Shown: positions 16,263 to 26,566, counted from the first letter of the stretch. The stretch: 64,000 bases of DNA from Rhizobium sp. FY34 (GCF_005222845.1 NZ_STFZ01000022.1:25963-89962); one strand, 5' to 3'. Numbers and translations: made by a program. The notes: a model not told the origin generated them from the letters alone.

Positions 16263-17402
16263 ATGATGACGTGCAATGGATCATACAGGCGGCGGCATGA
16301 TTTCGATCTTCTGCGCGTCGTGAGCTTTGGAACGCTGATCGTATACCACGCCAGCCTGATGTTTGGCACGAAGCCATGGTTGATCAAGTCGGAGACACCC
16401 AGCCGTCTGATGGACCTGATCTCGGTCGCGTCGCATCCCTGGCGGATGAGCCTGCTGTTCCTGCTCTCGGGTTTCGTCACCTCATCGAGCCTTGGCCGGA
16501 AGACCGTCAAGGAGATTCGCAGTGCGCGCACCCGTCAGCTGCTGCTGCCGTTCATCGTGGGTGTTCTCCTGATCGTCCCGCCGCAGGTCTACCTTTCCGA
16601 CACCAACCCGTTCCCTGATTTGTCCTATTGGCAGTTCTGGAAGGCCTACCTGATCTCTGCGGTCAGGCTCGAGCACGTGTGGTTTCTCGCCTATCTCTGG
16701 ATCTACATCTTCGTCTGGTCGATGGTGTGGCCCCGGTTCGAGGCGCATTGGGCACGGATTGCGTCGACGGCTGCCGCGCTGCTGAAGGGCCCCAACCTGT
16801 TCCTGCTGCCGGTCGTCTTTCTGTCCCTGTTGCGGATCGTGCTTTATCCGGTCTTCGGAGAGGTGCTGATCATCACCCACGACGTGTATGCGCACGTACT
16901 ATATTTTTCGATGTTCATGGCCGGCGTGCTTCTGATGAACGAGGACGGCTTCTGGCAGGAAATCGACCGGCAGCGCCGGGTAAGCTGCGCCTTGGCCGTC
17001 ATCTCCTTCACTGCTCTTGCGATCACCGTCGTTGCCGTGCCCCGGGAGCAGCTGTCGGATATAGTCCTCGTCGCAGTGCGCATCGTCAGATCGATCTTCC
17101 AGTGGAGCATGATCATCACCCTTCTGGCGTTTGCCCGACGGTATGCGACGCGGCCCAACCGGGTGGTGACCTATCTCAACAACTCGATCATGACCTATTA
17201 CGTCGTCCATCAGACGGTGCTGGTCGTCGCGGCCTATTATCTATCGCGGGAGAGCCTTCTGGATGTGCAGGCCTTCGTCCCGGTTTGCATCGTGACAGCG
17301 CTAACCTGCGCGGTGATTGCGGAGGTGAAGCGCTTGGCCGCGATCTATTGTCCATCGACCGGTCTCCTGGCGGGGATGGGACACAAGCCAACGCGCCCCT
17401 AA
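16263..17402 (+). CDS. Acyltransferase 3 family membrane protein (OpgC/MdoC-like)
   Basis: A 379-residue protein with about ten membrane helices. The family motif near the N-terminus is present as RRHDFDLLRVVSFG followed by YHASLMFG, which supplies the conserved R, D and active-site histidine. Related proteins transfer succinyl or acetyl groups to glucans, O-antigens or exopolysaccharides, and OpgC-type succinylation of periplasmic glucans is one possibility. The ATG at 16263 is preferred because GGAG precedes it; the frame itself opens with an upstream TTG. The gene stands alone. Confidence 0.85.
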   Translation: MMTCNGSYRRRHDFDLLRVVSFGTLIVYHASLMFGTKPWLIKSETPSRLMDLISVASHPWRMSLLFLLSGFVTSSSLGRKTVKEIRSARTRQLLLPFIVGVLLIVPPQVYLSDTNPFPDLSYWQFWKAYLISAVRLEHVWFLAYLWIYIFVWSMVWPRFEAHWARIASTAAALLKGPNLFLLPVVFLSLLRIVLYPVFGEVLIITHDVYAHVLYFSMFMAGVLLMNEDGFWQEIDRQRRVSCALAVISFTALAITVVAVPREQLSDIVLVAVRIVRSIFQWSMIITLLAFARRYATRPNRVVTYLNNSIMTYYVVHQTVLVVAAYYLSRESLLDVQAFVPVCIVTALTCAVIAEVKRLAAIYCPSTGLLAGMGHKPTRP

Positions 17403-17524
17403 TCCCATGCAACGCGGACCCGTTCCTCGGCCCCCGCGTGGTCACCGGCGTTCCTCCAAGGCTCTTTACCGGGGGCTTTTTCGTCTGTTATAAGAGATGA
17501 AAGTCAACTATAGTGGAATAGCCC

Positions 17525-18025
17525 ATGGCCGCCGAACTGCTGATCCGCGATGCAACTGAAGCCGACCTGCCGGCGATCCTCGACATCTATAATGATGCGG
17601 TGGCCAACACGACGGCGATCTGGAACGACAACCTGGTCGATCTGGCCAATCGTCAGGACTGGTTTGCCGCCCGCCGCGCCCGCGGCTTTCCCGTTCTGGT
17701 CGCCGAGCAGAATGGCGTGATTGCCGGCTATGCCGCCTATGGTGACTGGCGTGCCTTTGAAGGCTTTCGCCACACGGTCGAACATTCGGTCTATGTCGAA
17801 AAGGATCATCGCGGCGCCGGCATTGGCAGGCTTTTGATGCAGGCACTGATCGTAAAAGCCCGCGAGGGCGGCGTGCATGTGATGATCGCCTGCGTCGAGA
17901 CCGGCAACCAGGCCTCGATCCGCCTGCATCAGAGCCTTGGCTTTCGCGTGGCCGGCCAGTTTTCCGAGGTCGGCACCAAGTTTGGCCGCTGGCTCGATCT
18001 CACCTGCCTGGAACTGCGCGTGTAG
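17525..18025 (+). CDS. Phosphinothricin/methionine sulfoximine-type N-acetyltransferase
   Basis: A 166-residue GNAT protein whose whole length matches the Pat/Bar/MddA type: IRDATEADLPAILDIYNDAV at the start, YAAYGDWRAFEGFRHTVEHSVYV in the middle and the acetyl-CoA loop DHRGAGIGRLLM. The ending GFRVAGQFSEVGTKFGRWLDL is also typical. Members acetylate phosphinothricin, methionine sulfoximine or related amino acids. Natural substrates in rhizobia are not settled. It is convergent with the phenolic acid decarboxylase gene. Confidence 0.88.
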   Translation: MAAELLIRDATEADLPAILDIYNDAVANTTAIWNDNLVDLANRQDWFAARRARGFPVLVAEQNGVIAGYAAYGDWRAFEGFRHTVEHSVYVEKDHRGAGIGRLLMQALIVKAREGGVHVMIACVETGNQASIRLHQSLGFRVAGQFSEVGTKFGRWLDLTCLELRV

Positions 18026-18040
18026 CGCATAGGGTATTTG

Positions 18041-18077
18041 CCAGACGCCCCGGCTCCTGCGGAGGTCGGGGCGCTGG
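18041..18077. terminator. Strong hairpin between convergent genes
   Basis: CCAG-A-CGCCCCG pairs with CGGGGCG-CTGG, and CTCC with GGAG inside, giving a long stem. It lies between the acetyltransferase and padC stop codons and could serve both directions, though no T run follows. Confidence 0.5.
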
Positions 18078-18098
18078 TTGGCATGCGGGTCGCGATTG

Positions 18099-18617
18099 TC
18101 AGTTGCGACGTGCGGCATAACCCTGCGCAAGCTGGTCCGGCGGGCAAATGATCACGGTCTCGTTGTCGGCGCCGCAATCTTCCAGATAGGTAATGTCGGC
18201 GAATTCATCGATGACCAATTTCGGATAGGTCGGCCCGGCATCGCGAAAGGCCTTCATCTGGTCCAGATGATCGTTCTGGAAGCAGACGGTCTTGCCGGGA
18301 TTGTCGCCAACCCAGGCCGGGAAGAAGATCACCCCATGCAGCCGGCGTTCCGTGAGATTGACGGCGACGCTGACAGTGGTGCCGGTCGGCTCATCCCAGG
18401 AGATCTTGAAGACCTTTGGGGCGAGGCGCACGATATGGGCAAGCTGGTCGCGGACCCAGCGGCCGCCCACCAGACCGGCATGGATGCGGTAGTCGATCGT
18501 GCGGTCGTTCTTCACATACATTTCGTACTGCCAGCCATTTTCATAGGTGTAGATGAAATGCTGGCCCACCAGATCGGTCAGTTCTTCTGGCTTCGTGGAT
18601 TCGAAAAGATCGGACAT
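18099..18617 (-). CDS. padC: Phenolic acid decarboxylase
   Basis: A 172-residue enzyme that decarboxylates p-coumaric, ferulic and caffeic acids to vinylphenols without a cofactor. Family signatures run the whole length: FIYTYENGWQYEMYVKNDR, YRIHAGLVGGRWVRDQ, SWDEPTGTTVS, LHGVIFFPAWV and CFQNDHLDQMK. Tyr23, Tyr25, Arg53 and Glu76 line up with the catalytic Tyr11, Tyr13, Arg41 and Glu64 of the Bacillus pumilus enzyme at a constant offset of 12. In Firmicutes the gene is controlled by PadR; here a LysR-type gene is divergent instead. The product would act in detoxifying plant phenolic acids in the cytoplasm. Confidence 0.95.
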   Translation of the reverse strand: MSDLFESTKPEELTDLVGQHFIYTYENGWQYEMYVKNDRTIDYRIHAGLVGGRWVRDQLAHIVRLAPKVFKISWDEPTGTTVSVAVNLTERRLHGVIFFPAWVGDNPGKTVCFQNDHLDQMKAFRDAGPTYPKLVIDEFADITYLEDCGADNETVIICPPDQLAQGYAARRN

Positions 18618-18697
18618 CTGAAATTCCTCATGCGTTGATAATCATTGAGAATAAAAGAAAATTTCCGCTATTCCAGTTTCGAATTCGGTCCATTATC

Positions 18698-18712
18698 ATC
18701 GGATTATCCGAT
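18698..18712. promoter_or_regulatory. Palindrome between padC and its LysR-type regulator
   Basis: ATCGGA-TTA-TCCGAT is a perfect dyad in the 119-base divergent interval. LysR-type regulators often bind such dyads between their own gene and the target, so this is a candidate operator. Confidence 0.5.
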
Positions 18713-18736
18713 TGATCGCTTCCGAGGTCCCTGTTC

Positions 18737-19639
18737 ATGTCCTTGTTGCCACGCTCCACGCTCGAACAATGGGGTGTCTTGCGCGCCATCGTGGCGGAGG
18801 GAAGCTTTGCGGCGGCAGCCGAACGATTGAACCGCAGCCAGTCCTCCATCAGCTATGCCATCGCACGGCTGCATGATGCGGTGGGCGTCGAGCTTTTGAC
18901 GCTGCAGGGCCGGCGCGCCGCCTTGACGGAGGCCGGAGCGCGGTTGCTGGCGGAGGTGACGCCGCTTCTGGATGATCTGATGCGGGTGGAGCGGCGAGGC
19001 CAACATGTCGGCCGAGGCGGTGCGATCACCGTTCGTCTGCTGGTGGACAGGCTTTTTTCCCGGTCACGCCTGTTTTCCGTGCTGCGGGACTTTGCCTCCA
19101 TCTGTCCGGATGCCGAGGTGCAGCTGGTTGAAACGGTGCGCCTGACTGTGACGGATGCCGATCCCGACAGCTATGATGTCGCGGTTCTGGCCGTCGAGGC
19201 CGGCAGCCGTGAGGTGGATATCATTGCGCATGTGAACCTGATCGCGGTTGCCCATGCGGCACATCCGCTCAATGCCTCAACCGTGGCCATCCGCCAGAGC
19301 ACTCTCGCGCGCTATGCCTGCGTGGAGGTGCGCGGGTTGGAAGTGGAGGACGGCGCTCAGCGGCCGCCGGGACGGCTCTGGCGCATGAGCACTGTCGAAT
19401 CCGCCATCGATGCGGTGCGCAGCGGCCTGTGCTTCGGTTGGCTGCCGGCCGATGCGATCCGCGCTGATCTGGAAAATGGCACTTTGCGGGCGCTGCCGCT
19501 GGCGATCGGGCGGGTTCGCCCGGTTCTGCACGGTTTGCGCGTCGCACGTGAAGACCTGTCCGATGATCATCCCGTAGCCATTCTGCGCCGCCTGCTGCAG
19601 GCCGGGCGGAGCGCGACAACCGGCGGGGCGGATGGCTGA
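18737..19639 (+). CDS. LysR family transcriptional regulator
   Basis: A 300-residue LysR-type protein. The N-terminal helix-turn-helix (LRAIVAEGSFAAAAERLNRSQSSISYAIARLH, residues about 15-47) is followed by a linker helix and an effector-binding domain. It is divergent from padC, with a dyad between the genes, so it probably regulates phenolic acid decarboxylation, perhaps with a phenolic acid as inducer; this is inferred from position. GAGG lies ten bases before the ATG. The end is convergent with the EamA permease gene. Confidence 0.9.
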   Translation: MSLLPRSTLEQWGVLRAIVAEGSFAAAAERLNRSQSSISYAIARLHDAVGVELLTLQGRRAALTEAGARLLAEVTPLLDDLMRVERRGQHVGRGGAITVRLLVDRLFSRSRLFSVLRDFASICPDAEVQLVETVRLTVTDADPDSYDVAVLAVEAGSREVDIIAHVNLIAVAHAAHPLNASTVAIRQSTLARYACVEVRGLEVEDGAQRPPGRLWRMSTVESAIDAVRSGLCFGWLPADAIRADLENGTLRALPLAIGRVRPVLHGLRVAREDLSDDHPVAILRRLLQAGRSATTGGADG

Positions 19640-19701
19640 TCTGCCATGCGTGCCTCGCCCCGCCTGCCTTGACTCCCTATCGATGGGATGCGGACCGGCC
19701 A

Positions 19702-20631
19702 TCAGGCCGTGCGTCGGCTTGGCAGGGTCATGGCGATGACGCCGATCATCACGAAGGCAAGTCCGATCCAGGCGGTAACGGAGAGCCGTTCGCCGAGAAA
19801 GATGGCGCCGATCGCCACGCCGATCGGAACGCGCAGATAGGCCTGCGAGGTCGTCGCCACCGAACCGAGCGTCTGCACCAGACGGAAATAGATGACGAAG
19901 GCGAGCGAGGTGGAAAAGACCGAGAGCGCCAGAAGCGCCGCCAGCGAGGGCAGCGAGGGGCTGAGCGTCCAGGGATGATCGATGACGAGACTTGCGGGAA
20001 ACAGCAGCACGGCACCGCAGACGAGCGAACCGGCCGCCGGCATCATCGGATCGAGACCCTTGAAATTCTTGCCGTAGATGGCAGCACAGGCATAGCAGAC
20101 GGTGGCCGCCACCACGGCAAGCTGCGCCACGACATCGCGCCCCAACCCGTCCAGCGCGCCGACGCCGATGATCAGGCTCGCCCCGGTCAACCCGGCCGTA
20201 ACGCCCAGAAGCTTGCGGCCGGAGACCGCCTCGTGCCGGGTGACGAATGCCGTGATGAGGAAGGTGACGACCGGCGTCAGCGAATTCAAAATGACGGCAA
20301 GCCCCGCATCGACGCTCTGTTCCGCCCAGGCGATCAGCGTGAAGGGCACGGCGCTGTTGAGGCAGGCCTGCACCAGGAAGCGGCCCCAGACAGCCCTGTC
20401 CCGCGGCATGCGAAGCCCCCTCAGTCGCAGGATCGCCAGCAGCAATGCACCGGCAAGCAAGGTGCGCGCGGCAATCAGCGTAACCGGCGGGATCGTTTCG
20501 ATGCCGATTTTGATGAAGGTATAGGCCGATCCCCAGCAGGTGGCGAGCAGCAAAAGAAGAAGAAGTTCGCGGGCAAGTGTGCCCTGGGAGGTGCTTTGAG
20601 GTGTGTTCTGAAGGGTGTTCTGTACGGGCAT
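19702..20631 (-). CDS. EamA/DMT family transporter (RhaT/YdcZ-like exporter)
   Basis: A 309-residue inner membrane protein with ten hydrophobic helices arranged as two EamA repeats (about residues 22-150 and 165-300). The first repeat holds the usual LLLATCWGSAYTFIKIGI and the second SLAFVIYFRLVQTLGSV and LGERLS. Members export amino acids, nucleosides or other metabolites; the substrate is not predictable. The N-terminal 17 residues are rich in Thr, Gln and Asn. AGGAAA lies upstream of the start. Confidence 0.88.
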   Translation of the reverse strand: MPVQNTLQNTPQSTSQGTLARELLLLLLLATCWGSAYTFIKIGIETIPPVTLIAARTLLAGALLLAILRLRGLRMPRDRAVWGRFLVQACLNSAVPFTLIAWAEQSVDAGLAVILNSLTPVVTFLITAFVTRHEAVSGRKLLGVTAGLTGASLIIGVGALDGLGRDVVAQLAVVAATVCYACAAIYGKNFKGLDPMMPAAGSLVCGAVLLFPASLVIDHPWTLSPSLPSLAALLALSVFSTSLAFVIYFRLVQTLGSVATTSQAYLRVPIGVAIGAIFLGERLSVTAWIGLAFVMIGVIAMTLPSRRTA

Positions 20632-20755
20632 CGGAAGGACATTTCCTGTGGGTCTTGCCCGGACCCTATCCCCTCGCGAGTGCCATATGCTTCGATCGCG
20701 GACGAACTATCGCGTTGCTGCGGCCTGCCGCAGCAACGCCCTGTGGCTTGGCCCC

Positions 20756-21163
20756 TTACACCGGTTCAAACACCATGGAATGGCCGTTGATGCAGTAGCG
20801 CAGGCCGGTCGGCGGCGGGCCGTCGGGAAAGACATGGCCCAGATGCCCGTCGCAGCTGGCGCAGCGGATTTCCGTGCGCACCATGCCATGCGTTGTATCG
20901 CGCAATTCGCGCACGGCATCCGGTGTCACGGCGGCAAAATAGCTTGGCCAGCCGCAGCCGGAATCGAATTTCGTATCCGAAACGAAGAGCGGCGTGTCGC
21001 AGCCCGCGCAGCGGTAAAGGCCCTTGTCCTTGGCATTCCAGTAGGGGCCGGTAAAGGCGCGTTCCGTGCCCGCCTGGCGCAGGATCCGGTATTGCTCGGG
21101 CGTCAATTGCTCGCGCCACTCCGCATCACTCTTGATCACCTTCGGCGTGATTGTCTCCGTCAT
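20756..21163 (-). CDS. msrB: Peptide-methionine (R)-S-oxide reductase
   Basis: A 135-residue MsrB that reduces methionine-R-sulfoxide in proteins and so repairs oxidative damage. The zinc site is complete with CAGC and CASC, and the catalytic cysteine is in RYCINGHSM near the C-terminus. Other signatures are [14 protein letters not shown] and SGCGWPSYF; the cysteine in SGCGWPS is a likely resolving residue. The start MTETITPK is supported by AAGGAGCAAGCG. No signal peptide is seen, so it is cytoplasmic. The gene is divergent from the Mrp operon, with about 200 gene-free bases between. Confidence 0.95.
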   Translation of the reverse strand: MTETITPKVIKSDAEWREQLTPEQYRILRQAGTERAFTGPYWNAKDKGLYRCAGCDTPLFVSDTKFDSGCGWPSYFAAVTPDAVRELRDTTHGMVRTEIRCASCDGHLGHVFPDGPPPTGLRYCINGHSMVFEPV

Positions 21164-21365
21164 CGCTTGCTCCTTGGGGTTTCTGCCTAAATAGGGAGGG
21201 TGCGTGTCCCGAAAAAGGCCGGATAGTGGTTGATTTCGACGCACAAGACGTTGAGCCGGTCAAACCCATGGCTTACACAGGGCCAAGCTACAACGATCAG
21301 ACGCCGAATTGACGACGGGAGACGTAGAGCATGATGCCCAATGCGGCGAGGAGGCCAGGGAAACC

Positions 21366-23723
21366 ATGATCACCCTGTTGTGTCTGTTCCTTCCTTTCAT
21401 CGCTGCCATTGTCGCGCCCTTTGCCACGCGCCGGCTGGGGCATCAGGCGGCCTGGCTGCTGGCCGCGGCACCGGCCTTTGCCTTCGTCTATTTTACCGGA
21501 TATCTGCCGGAAATTGCAGCCGGCGAAGTGGTGACCGGCGGTTTTGTCTGGGTGCCCAGCCTCAACCTGTCGTTTTCCTGGTTCATTGACGGTCTGTCGC
21601 TGACCTTTGCGCTGCTGATCACCGGCATCGGCACGCTGATCGTGCTTTATTCCGGCGGCTATATGAAGGGTCATCCGCAACAGGGGCGCTTCTTCTCGTT
21701 CATCCTTCTGTTCATGGGCTCGATGCTCGGCGTCGTGCTCTCCGACAGTTTCCTGATGCTGTTTGTCTATTGGGAACTCACCTCGATCACCTCCTTCCTG
21801 CTGATCGGCTTTGACCATGAGCGGGCAGCCGCCCGGCGCGCGGCATTGCAGGCGCTGGTGATTACCGGTGGCGGCGGGCTCTGCCTGCTCGCCGGATTGA
21901 TCTTTCTCTGGAATATCAGCGGCGTGACGCAGCTGTCGCTTCTGGTGCATGCCGGCGATGTGGTGCGCCAGAGCCCCTTCTATCTGGCGGCGCTGCTGCT
22001 CGTGCTGGGTGGCTGCTTCACCAAGTCCGCGCAATTTCCCTTCCATGCCTGGCTTCCCAATGCCATGGAAGCACCGACACCGGTCTCCGCCTATCTGCAT
22101 TCGGCCACCATGGTGAAAGCGGGCGTCTATCTTTTGATGCGGCTCAACCCGACGCTGGGCGATATGCCGGCCTGGGAAATCCTGCTGCCCTTCTTCGGCG
22201 GCGTGACGCTGATTGCCGGCACCTTCCTGTCGCTGCGCCAGACGGATCTGAAATTGATGCTGGCCTATACGACCATGGCCTCGCTCGGCCTTCTGGTCAT
22301 GCTGACCGGCTTCGGCTCCGATCATGCCATTATCGCTGCCGTCCTCTATCTCGTGGCCCATTCGCTGTTTAAAGGCGCGCTGTTCATGGTCGCCGGCCTC
22401 ATTGATCACGAAGCGGGCACGCGCGACGTGACGCGGCTTGGCGGCCTGATGCGGGCCATGCCGATCACCTTTGGCGCGGCCCTGCTTGCCGCTCTGTCCA
22501 TGGGTGGCCTGCCGCTTTTCCTCGGCTTTCTGGCCAAGGAAGAGATCTATTATGCGCTGGAAGGCGGCAATCTGCGCGCCATCGTCTTTGCGCTCATCGC
22601 CGTCATCGGCAATGCGCTGATGTTTGCCATCGCCTTTGCCGTGGCGCTGAAGCCGTTCCTCGGCCCCAAGGTGGACACACCGAAACAGGCGCATGAAGGC
22701 CCGCTTCTATTGTGGATCGGCCCGGCGGTTCTTGCCGTTCTCGGCCTCTGCGGCGGCCTGTTTTCCGGCATTCTGCATCGCTTTGTCTCCACGCCCATGG
22801 CCAGTGCTGTGGAAGGCGTGCCGACGCAGGTTTCGATTTCCACCATCCCGCATATCGGTGTTCCGCTTCTCCTGTCGCTTGTCACCGTGGCGCTCGGCGT
22901 CCTCGTCTATCTGCAGCTGTCGCGCGCCCGCGCCCTGATGGTGCGCCTCATGGATGGCATCGGCCCCGGCCCGGACCGCGCCTTTGATGGCTTCATTGCC
23001 GGTCTGGTGCGTCTGTCGGTGCTGGTGACCCGGTTCGTCCAGCCCGGCCGGCTGGAAGTCTATCTCACGGCCACTTTCATCTTCCTGGCGCTGACGCTTC
23101 TGGTGCCGCCGATCCTCTATGGCGAGCTGCCCGCCGTGCCGCTCTTCCCCTCGGATGTGGCGCTGCATGAATGGGGCTTCTTTGCCATTGCGCTCATCGG
23201 TCTTGTAGCCGTGCTGATGGCCAGCAACCGCCTGACCGCGATTGTCTCGCTCGGCATTCAGGGCTTTGCCGTGGCGGTGATCTTCCTGCTGTTTGGCGCA
23301 CCGGATCTGTCGTTCACGCAGTTCATGGTCGAAACCCTGTCGGTGGTCATTCTGGCGCTCGCCATGACACGGCTCAGCCTGTCGCCATCGGATCATCGGC
23401 CGATTGCGCACCGGCTTTTCGATGGCACGATTGCGCTTGCCTGCGGCCTGGGCTTTGCGCTTTTGCTGCTCAAATCCACCCAGAGCGTGTTTGATGACCG
23501 CCTGACGGATTTCTTCAACGCCTATTCGAAAATCATCGCCCACGGTGCCAATGTGGTGAATGTCATCATCGTCGATTTCCGCGGCGTGGATACGCTGGGC
23601 GAAATCGCCGTGGTGATGATCACCGGGCTTTCGATCCTGGCGCTGATCCGCATCCGCCCCGGCGGCGGGGCGACAAAACCGGCCGATAACAATCCCGATG
23701 CCAATGGGGGAGGGCGGCGATGA
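21366..23723 (+). CDS. mrpA: Mrp Na+/H+ antiporter subunit A
   Basis: A 785-residue membrane protein of the MrpA/MnhA/PhaA type. The first 500 residues are NuoL-like, with the proton channel helices [23 protein letters not shown] and [22 protein letters not shown]. The C-terminal part carries the MbhD/MbhE-like extension ([26 protein letters not shown] and [14 protein letters not shown]). It is the first of seven genes whose order is mrpABCDEFG. The start at MITLLC replaces a longer open frame without a ribosome site. The complex exports Na+ (or K+ in some rhizobia) in exchange for protons. The stop overlaps the mrpB start by four bases. Confidence 0.95.
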   Translation: MITLLCLFLPFIAAIVAPFATRRLGHQAAWLLAAAPAFAFVYFTGYLPEIAAGEVVTGGFVWVPSLNLSFSWFIDGLSLTFALLITGIGTLIVLYSGGYMKGHPQQGRFFSFILLFMGSMLGVVLSDSFLMLFVYWELTSITSFLLIGFDHERAAARRAALQALVITGGGGLCLLAGLIFLWNISGVTQLSLLVHAGDVVRQSPFYLAALLLVLGGCFTKSAQFPFHAWLPNAMEAPTPVSAYLHSATMVKAGVYLLMRLNPTLGDMPAWEILLPFFGGVTLIAGTFLSLRQTDLKLMLAYTTMASLGLLVMLTGFGSDHAIIAAVLYLVAHSLFKGALFMVAGLIDHEAGTRDVTRLGGLMRAMPITFGAALLAALSMGGLPLFLGFLAKEEIYYALEGGNLRAIVFALIAVIGNALMFAIAFAVALKPFLGPKVDTPKQAHEGPLLLWIGPAVLAVLGLCGGLFSGILHRFVSTPMASAVEGVPTQVSISTIPHIGVPLLLSLVTVALGVLVYLQLSRARALMVRLMDGIGPGPDRAFDGFIAGLVRLSVLVTRFVQPGRLEVYLTATFIFLALTLLVPPILYGELPAVPLFPSDVALHEWGFFAIALIGLVAVLMASNRLTAIVSLGIQGFAVAVIFLLFGAPDLSFTQFMVETLSVVILALAMTRLSLSPSDHRPIAHRLFDGTIALACGLGFALLLLKSTQSVFDDRLTDFFNAYSKIIAHGANVVNVIIVDFRGVDTLGEIAVVMITGLSILALIRIRPGGGATKPADNNPDANGGGRR

Positions 23724-24139
23724 ACACCCTGATTTTCCGCAGTGTTGCGCCGTTTCTCACGGCGCTGATGATCATGTTCTCGATCTTCGTCCTGTTACGC
23801 GGCCATAACGAACCGGGCGGCGGCTTTATCGGCGGGCTGATTGCCGCCTCCGCCTTTGCCATTTACGGCATTGCCTATGGCGTTGCCGCCGTGCGCCGTG
23901 CGCTGTGGTTCCACCCGATGTCGATTGCCGGTTCAGGCCTGCTTCTCGCCGCCCTGTCCGGCTTCGTGTCTATCCTCGCCGGCGTGCCCTTCATGACCGG
24001 CATCTGGATCTATCCGCGCCTGTTTGGCGTCGAGATACCGCTTGCCACCGTCATGTCCTTTGATATCGGCGTCTATCTCGTCGTCGTCGGCGCCATCACC
24101 TCGATTGCGCTTGCGCTCGAAGAAAAGGAGCGCGACTGA
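23720..24139 (+). CDS. mrpB: Mrp antiporter subunit B
   Basis: A 139-residue membrane protein with four helices, of the MnhB family. It is recognised by [31 protein letters not shown] near the start and the [17 protein letters not shown] helix near the end. B is a separate gene here, not fused to A. Its ATG overlaps the mrpA stop, and its stop shares one base with the mrpC start, so translation is coupled. Confidence 0.95.
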   Translation: MNTLIFRSVAPFLTALMIMFSIFVLLRGHNEPGGGFIGGLIAASAFAIYGIAYGVAAVRRALWFHPMSIAGSGLLLAALSGFVSILAGVPFMTGIWIYPRLFGVEIPLATVMSFDIGVYLVVVGAITSIALALEEKERD

Positions 24140-24516
24140 TGGAAGCGGTTTTCTCCGTCCTGGTCGCCGCCTTTTTCTCAGCGGCCATCTATCTCATCCT
24201 CTCCAAACATTCGGTGCGCATGCTGCTGGGCATCGCCATTCTCGGCAATGCGGTCAATCTTTTGATCTTCACCGGTGGCCGGCTGACGCGCGAAGTGCCG
24301 CCGATCATCGGCGCGGGTCTCGACAGCCTGCCGGCCGGTGCCGCCAATCCGCTGCCGCAGGCGCTGATCCTGACGGCCATTGTCATCTCCTTCTCCTTCT
24401 TTGCCTTCCTGTTGACGCTGACCTACCGCGCCTATCAGGAGCTTGGCACCGACAATACCGATGAGATGCGGCTTGCCGAGCCGAAGGATGACCCCATGCC
24501 GCCGCTCGGCTACTGA
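24139..24516 (+). CDS. mrpC: Mrp antiporter subunit C
   Basis: A 125-residue NuoK-like subunit with three helices. The signature LLGIAILGNAVNLLIFTGG in the second helix and DPLPQALILTAIVI-type segment (seen as NPLPQALILTAIVISFSFF) in the third are intact. The C-terminal tail is acidic. It sits between mrpB and mrpD in a single operon. Confidence 0.95.
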   Translation: MEAVFSVLVAAFFSAAIYLILSKHSVRMLLGIAILGNAVNLLIFTGGRLTREVPPIIGAGLDSLPAGAANPLPQALILTAIVISFSFFAFLLTLTYRAYQELGTDNTDEMRLAEPKDDPMPPLGY

Positions 24517-24527
24517 AAGGGACGATC

Positions 24528-26096
24528 ATGGCTACCCCATCCTCGACCCCCGTCGATCTGTCCGCCGCTTTCGTCATGGCCGCACCCACTGCCGGCGACT
24601 GGCTGGTCATCCTGCCGCCGGCGCTGATGATCACTGTCGGCGCCGTGCTGGTGATGGTCCGTCACCGCATTCGCCTGCATGCGCCGATTGCCATTGCAAG
24701 CCTTGGGTTTCTGGTCTTCCTCGACATGCTTCTGCTCTGGAAGGTTGCGGTGGAAGGTCCGGTCACCATGACCATGGGCCGCTGGCTGCCGCCCTTCGGC
24801 ATTTCCTTCACGGTGGATGTGTTCGGCGCGCTTCTGGCGCTCGTCTCGGCCATTGCTGCTCTTGCAGCCGGCATTGCCGCCGCAAGCGATGTCAATGATA
24901 GCGGGCGCCGCTACGGCTTTTATCCCTTCCTGATGCTGTTGATGGCCGGCGTTTCGGGCGCCTTCCTGACCGGCGACATCTTCAACCTCTATGTCTGGTT
25001 CGAAGTGCTGCTGATCTCGTCCTTCGGCCTTCTGATCCTCGGCTCGGAGCGCCAGCAGATCGACGGCGCGCTGAAATACGGCATTCTCAACCTGCTCGGC
25101 ACGACCTTCTTCCTCATCGCCGTCGCCTATCTCTATGCCATTTTCGGCACGCTCAACATGGCCGATATCGCCATGCGGGTCGGCAGCCTTCAGGGCGCGC
25201 CGCTGATGACGCTATCGGCGCTTTTCGTGCTGGCCTTTGCCATGAAGGCTGCGGCCTTCCCGGTCAATTTCTGGCTGCCGGCCTCCTATCACACGCCGCG
25301 CATCACCGTATCGGCCCTGTTTGGCGGGCTTTTGACCAAGGTTGGCATCTATGCGCTGATGCGCGTGATGATCATGCTGTTTCCGCTGCAACGCGAGGAA
25401 TTGAGCCTCGTCATCGGCATTGTTGCGGTGCTGACCATGGTTCTGTCGGCCATCGGCATGCTTGCTCAGAATGATCTGCGCCGGCTGGTCGGCTATGCGG
25501 TGATTGCCGGCATTGGCAATATGCTGGCCGGCGTGGCGATCGGGTCGCTGGCCGGCGTTTCCGGCGCCATTTTCTATGCGCTGCATTCGATCATCGCCAT
25601 GACGGCGCTTTATCTCGTCGTCGGTCGGGCGGCGGCGATCTCCGGCAGCTGGACGCTGGAGGGCGGCGGCGGCATCTACCGGCTTGCACCCGGCTTTGCC
25701 TTCTTGTCGCTTGCCATGCTGCTGGCCGTGGCCGGTCTACCGCCATTTTCCGGCCTCTGGCCGAAAATCATGCTGGTCAAGGCCTCGCTCGATATCGGCG
25801 CCTGGTGGCTGGCCGCCGGCATTCTTGTCTCCGGCTTCCTGTCGACGATTGCGCTTGGCCGGGTCTTCCTCTTTGCCTATTGGCGCCCGCAGGCCGCCCA
25901 GACGCCTGATGCACCGTACGGGCCTTCGGCCATGGACTGGCCAAGCCTTGGGCCGATCATCGGGCTGACGCTGCTGGTTACCGCCTTCGGCCTCTTCCCC
26001 GAAGGCGTCATCCGGCTGTCCGAGACAGCCGCCGCCGGCCTTCTCGACCCCAGCCGCTATATCGGCTCTGTCTTTGCGACGGGAGGTGCCCCATGA
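24528..26096 (+). CDS. mrpD: Mrp antiporter subunit D
   Basis: A 522-residue NuoM/NuoN-like subunit with about fourteen helices. Typical features are the FNLYVWFEVLLISSFGLL helix with its conserved glutamate and FPVNFWLPASYHTPRITVSALF with a loop histidine. GAAAGGGACGATC precedes the ATG, the only gene of the operon with a small gap (11 bases) before it. It is expected to provide one of the ion-translocating channels together with MrpA. Confidence 0.95.
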   Translation: MATPSSTPVDLSAAFVMAAPTAGDWLVILPPALMITVGAVLVMVRHRIRLHAPIAIASLGFLVFLDMLLLWKVAVEGPVTMTMGRWLPPFGISFTVDVFGALLALVSAIAALAAGIAAASDVNDSGRRYGFYPFLMLLMAGVSGAFLTGDIFNLYVWFEVLLISSFGLLILGSERQQIDGALKYGILNLLGTTFFLIAVAYLYAIFGTLNMADIAMRVGSLQGAPLMTLSALFVLAFAMKAAAFPVNFWLPASYHTPRITVSALFGGLLTKVGIYALMRVMIMLFPLQREELSLVIGIVAVLTMVLSAIGMLAQNDLRRLVGYAVIAGIGNMLAGVAIGSLAGVSGAIFYALHSIIAMTALYLVVGRAAAISGSWTLEGGGGIYRLAPGFAFLSLAMLLAVAGLPPFSGLWPKIMLVKASLDIGAWWLAAGILVSGFLSTIALGRVFLFAYWRPQAAQTPDAPYGPSAMDWPSLGPIIGLTLLVTAFGLFPEGVIRLSETAAAGLLDPSRYIGSVFATGGAP

Positions 26097-26566
26097 CCGC
26101 CTTTTCCATGAATGTCCTGTTTGCCGTGATCTGGGTGGCGATCAGCGGCAGCGCGACCTTTCTCAATTTCGTCTTCGGCTTCTTCGTCTCGGCGCTTGCC
26201 ATCGGGCTTGTGCGCGAACAGGCAGACGGGCTCAGCTACCTGAAGCGCATCGGCCGCATCGGTTCGTTGACGCTGCTGTTCTTCAAGGAACTGGCACTGT
26301 CGGCCTTCAAGGTCGCCGTGCTCGTTACGCGACCCAAATTGGACATCAAGCCCGGCATCTTCGCTTTTCCGCTGACCGTCGATCGTGATTTCGAAATCAC
26401 ACTTCTGGCCAATCTCATCACGCTGACGCCCGGCACGCTATCGGTGGATGTGTCGGACGATCGACGTTTCCTCTATGTCCACGCCATCGATTGCAGCGAT
26501 ATCGCGGCCACCAAGCGCGACATTGCCGATGGTTTTGAACGCAAGATCCTGGAGGCCTTCCGCTGA
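26093..26566 (+). CDS. mrpE: Mrp antiporter subunit E
   Basis: A 157-residue subunit with two or three N-terminal helices and a cytoplasmic domain. The family signature [18 protein letters not shown] is complete, followed by [11 protein letters not shown]. It overlaps mrpD by four bases and mrpF by one. MrpE is needed for assembly in other bacteria but has no channel motif. Confidence 0.95.
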   Translation: MTAFSMNVLFAVIWVAISGSATFLNFVFGFFVSALAIGLVREQADGLSYLKRIGRIGSLTLLFFKELALSAFKVAVLVTRPKLDIKPGIFAFPLTVDRDFEITLLANLITLTPGTLSVDVSDDRRFLYVHAIDCSDIAATKRDIADGFERKILEAFR

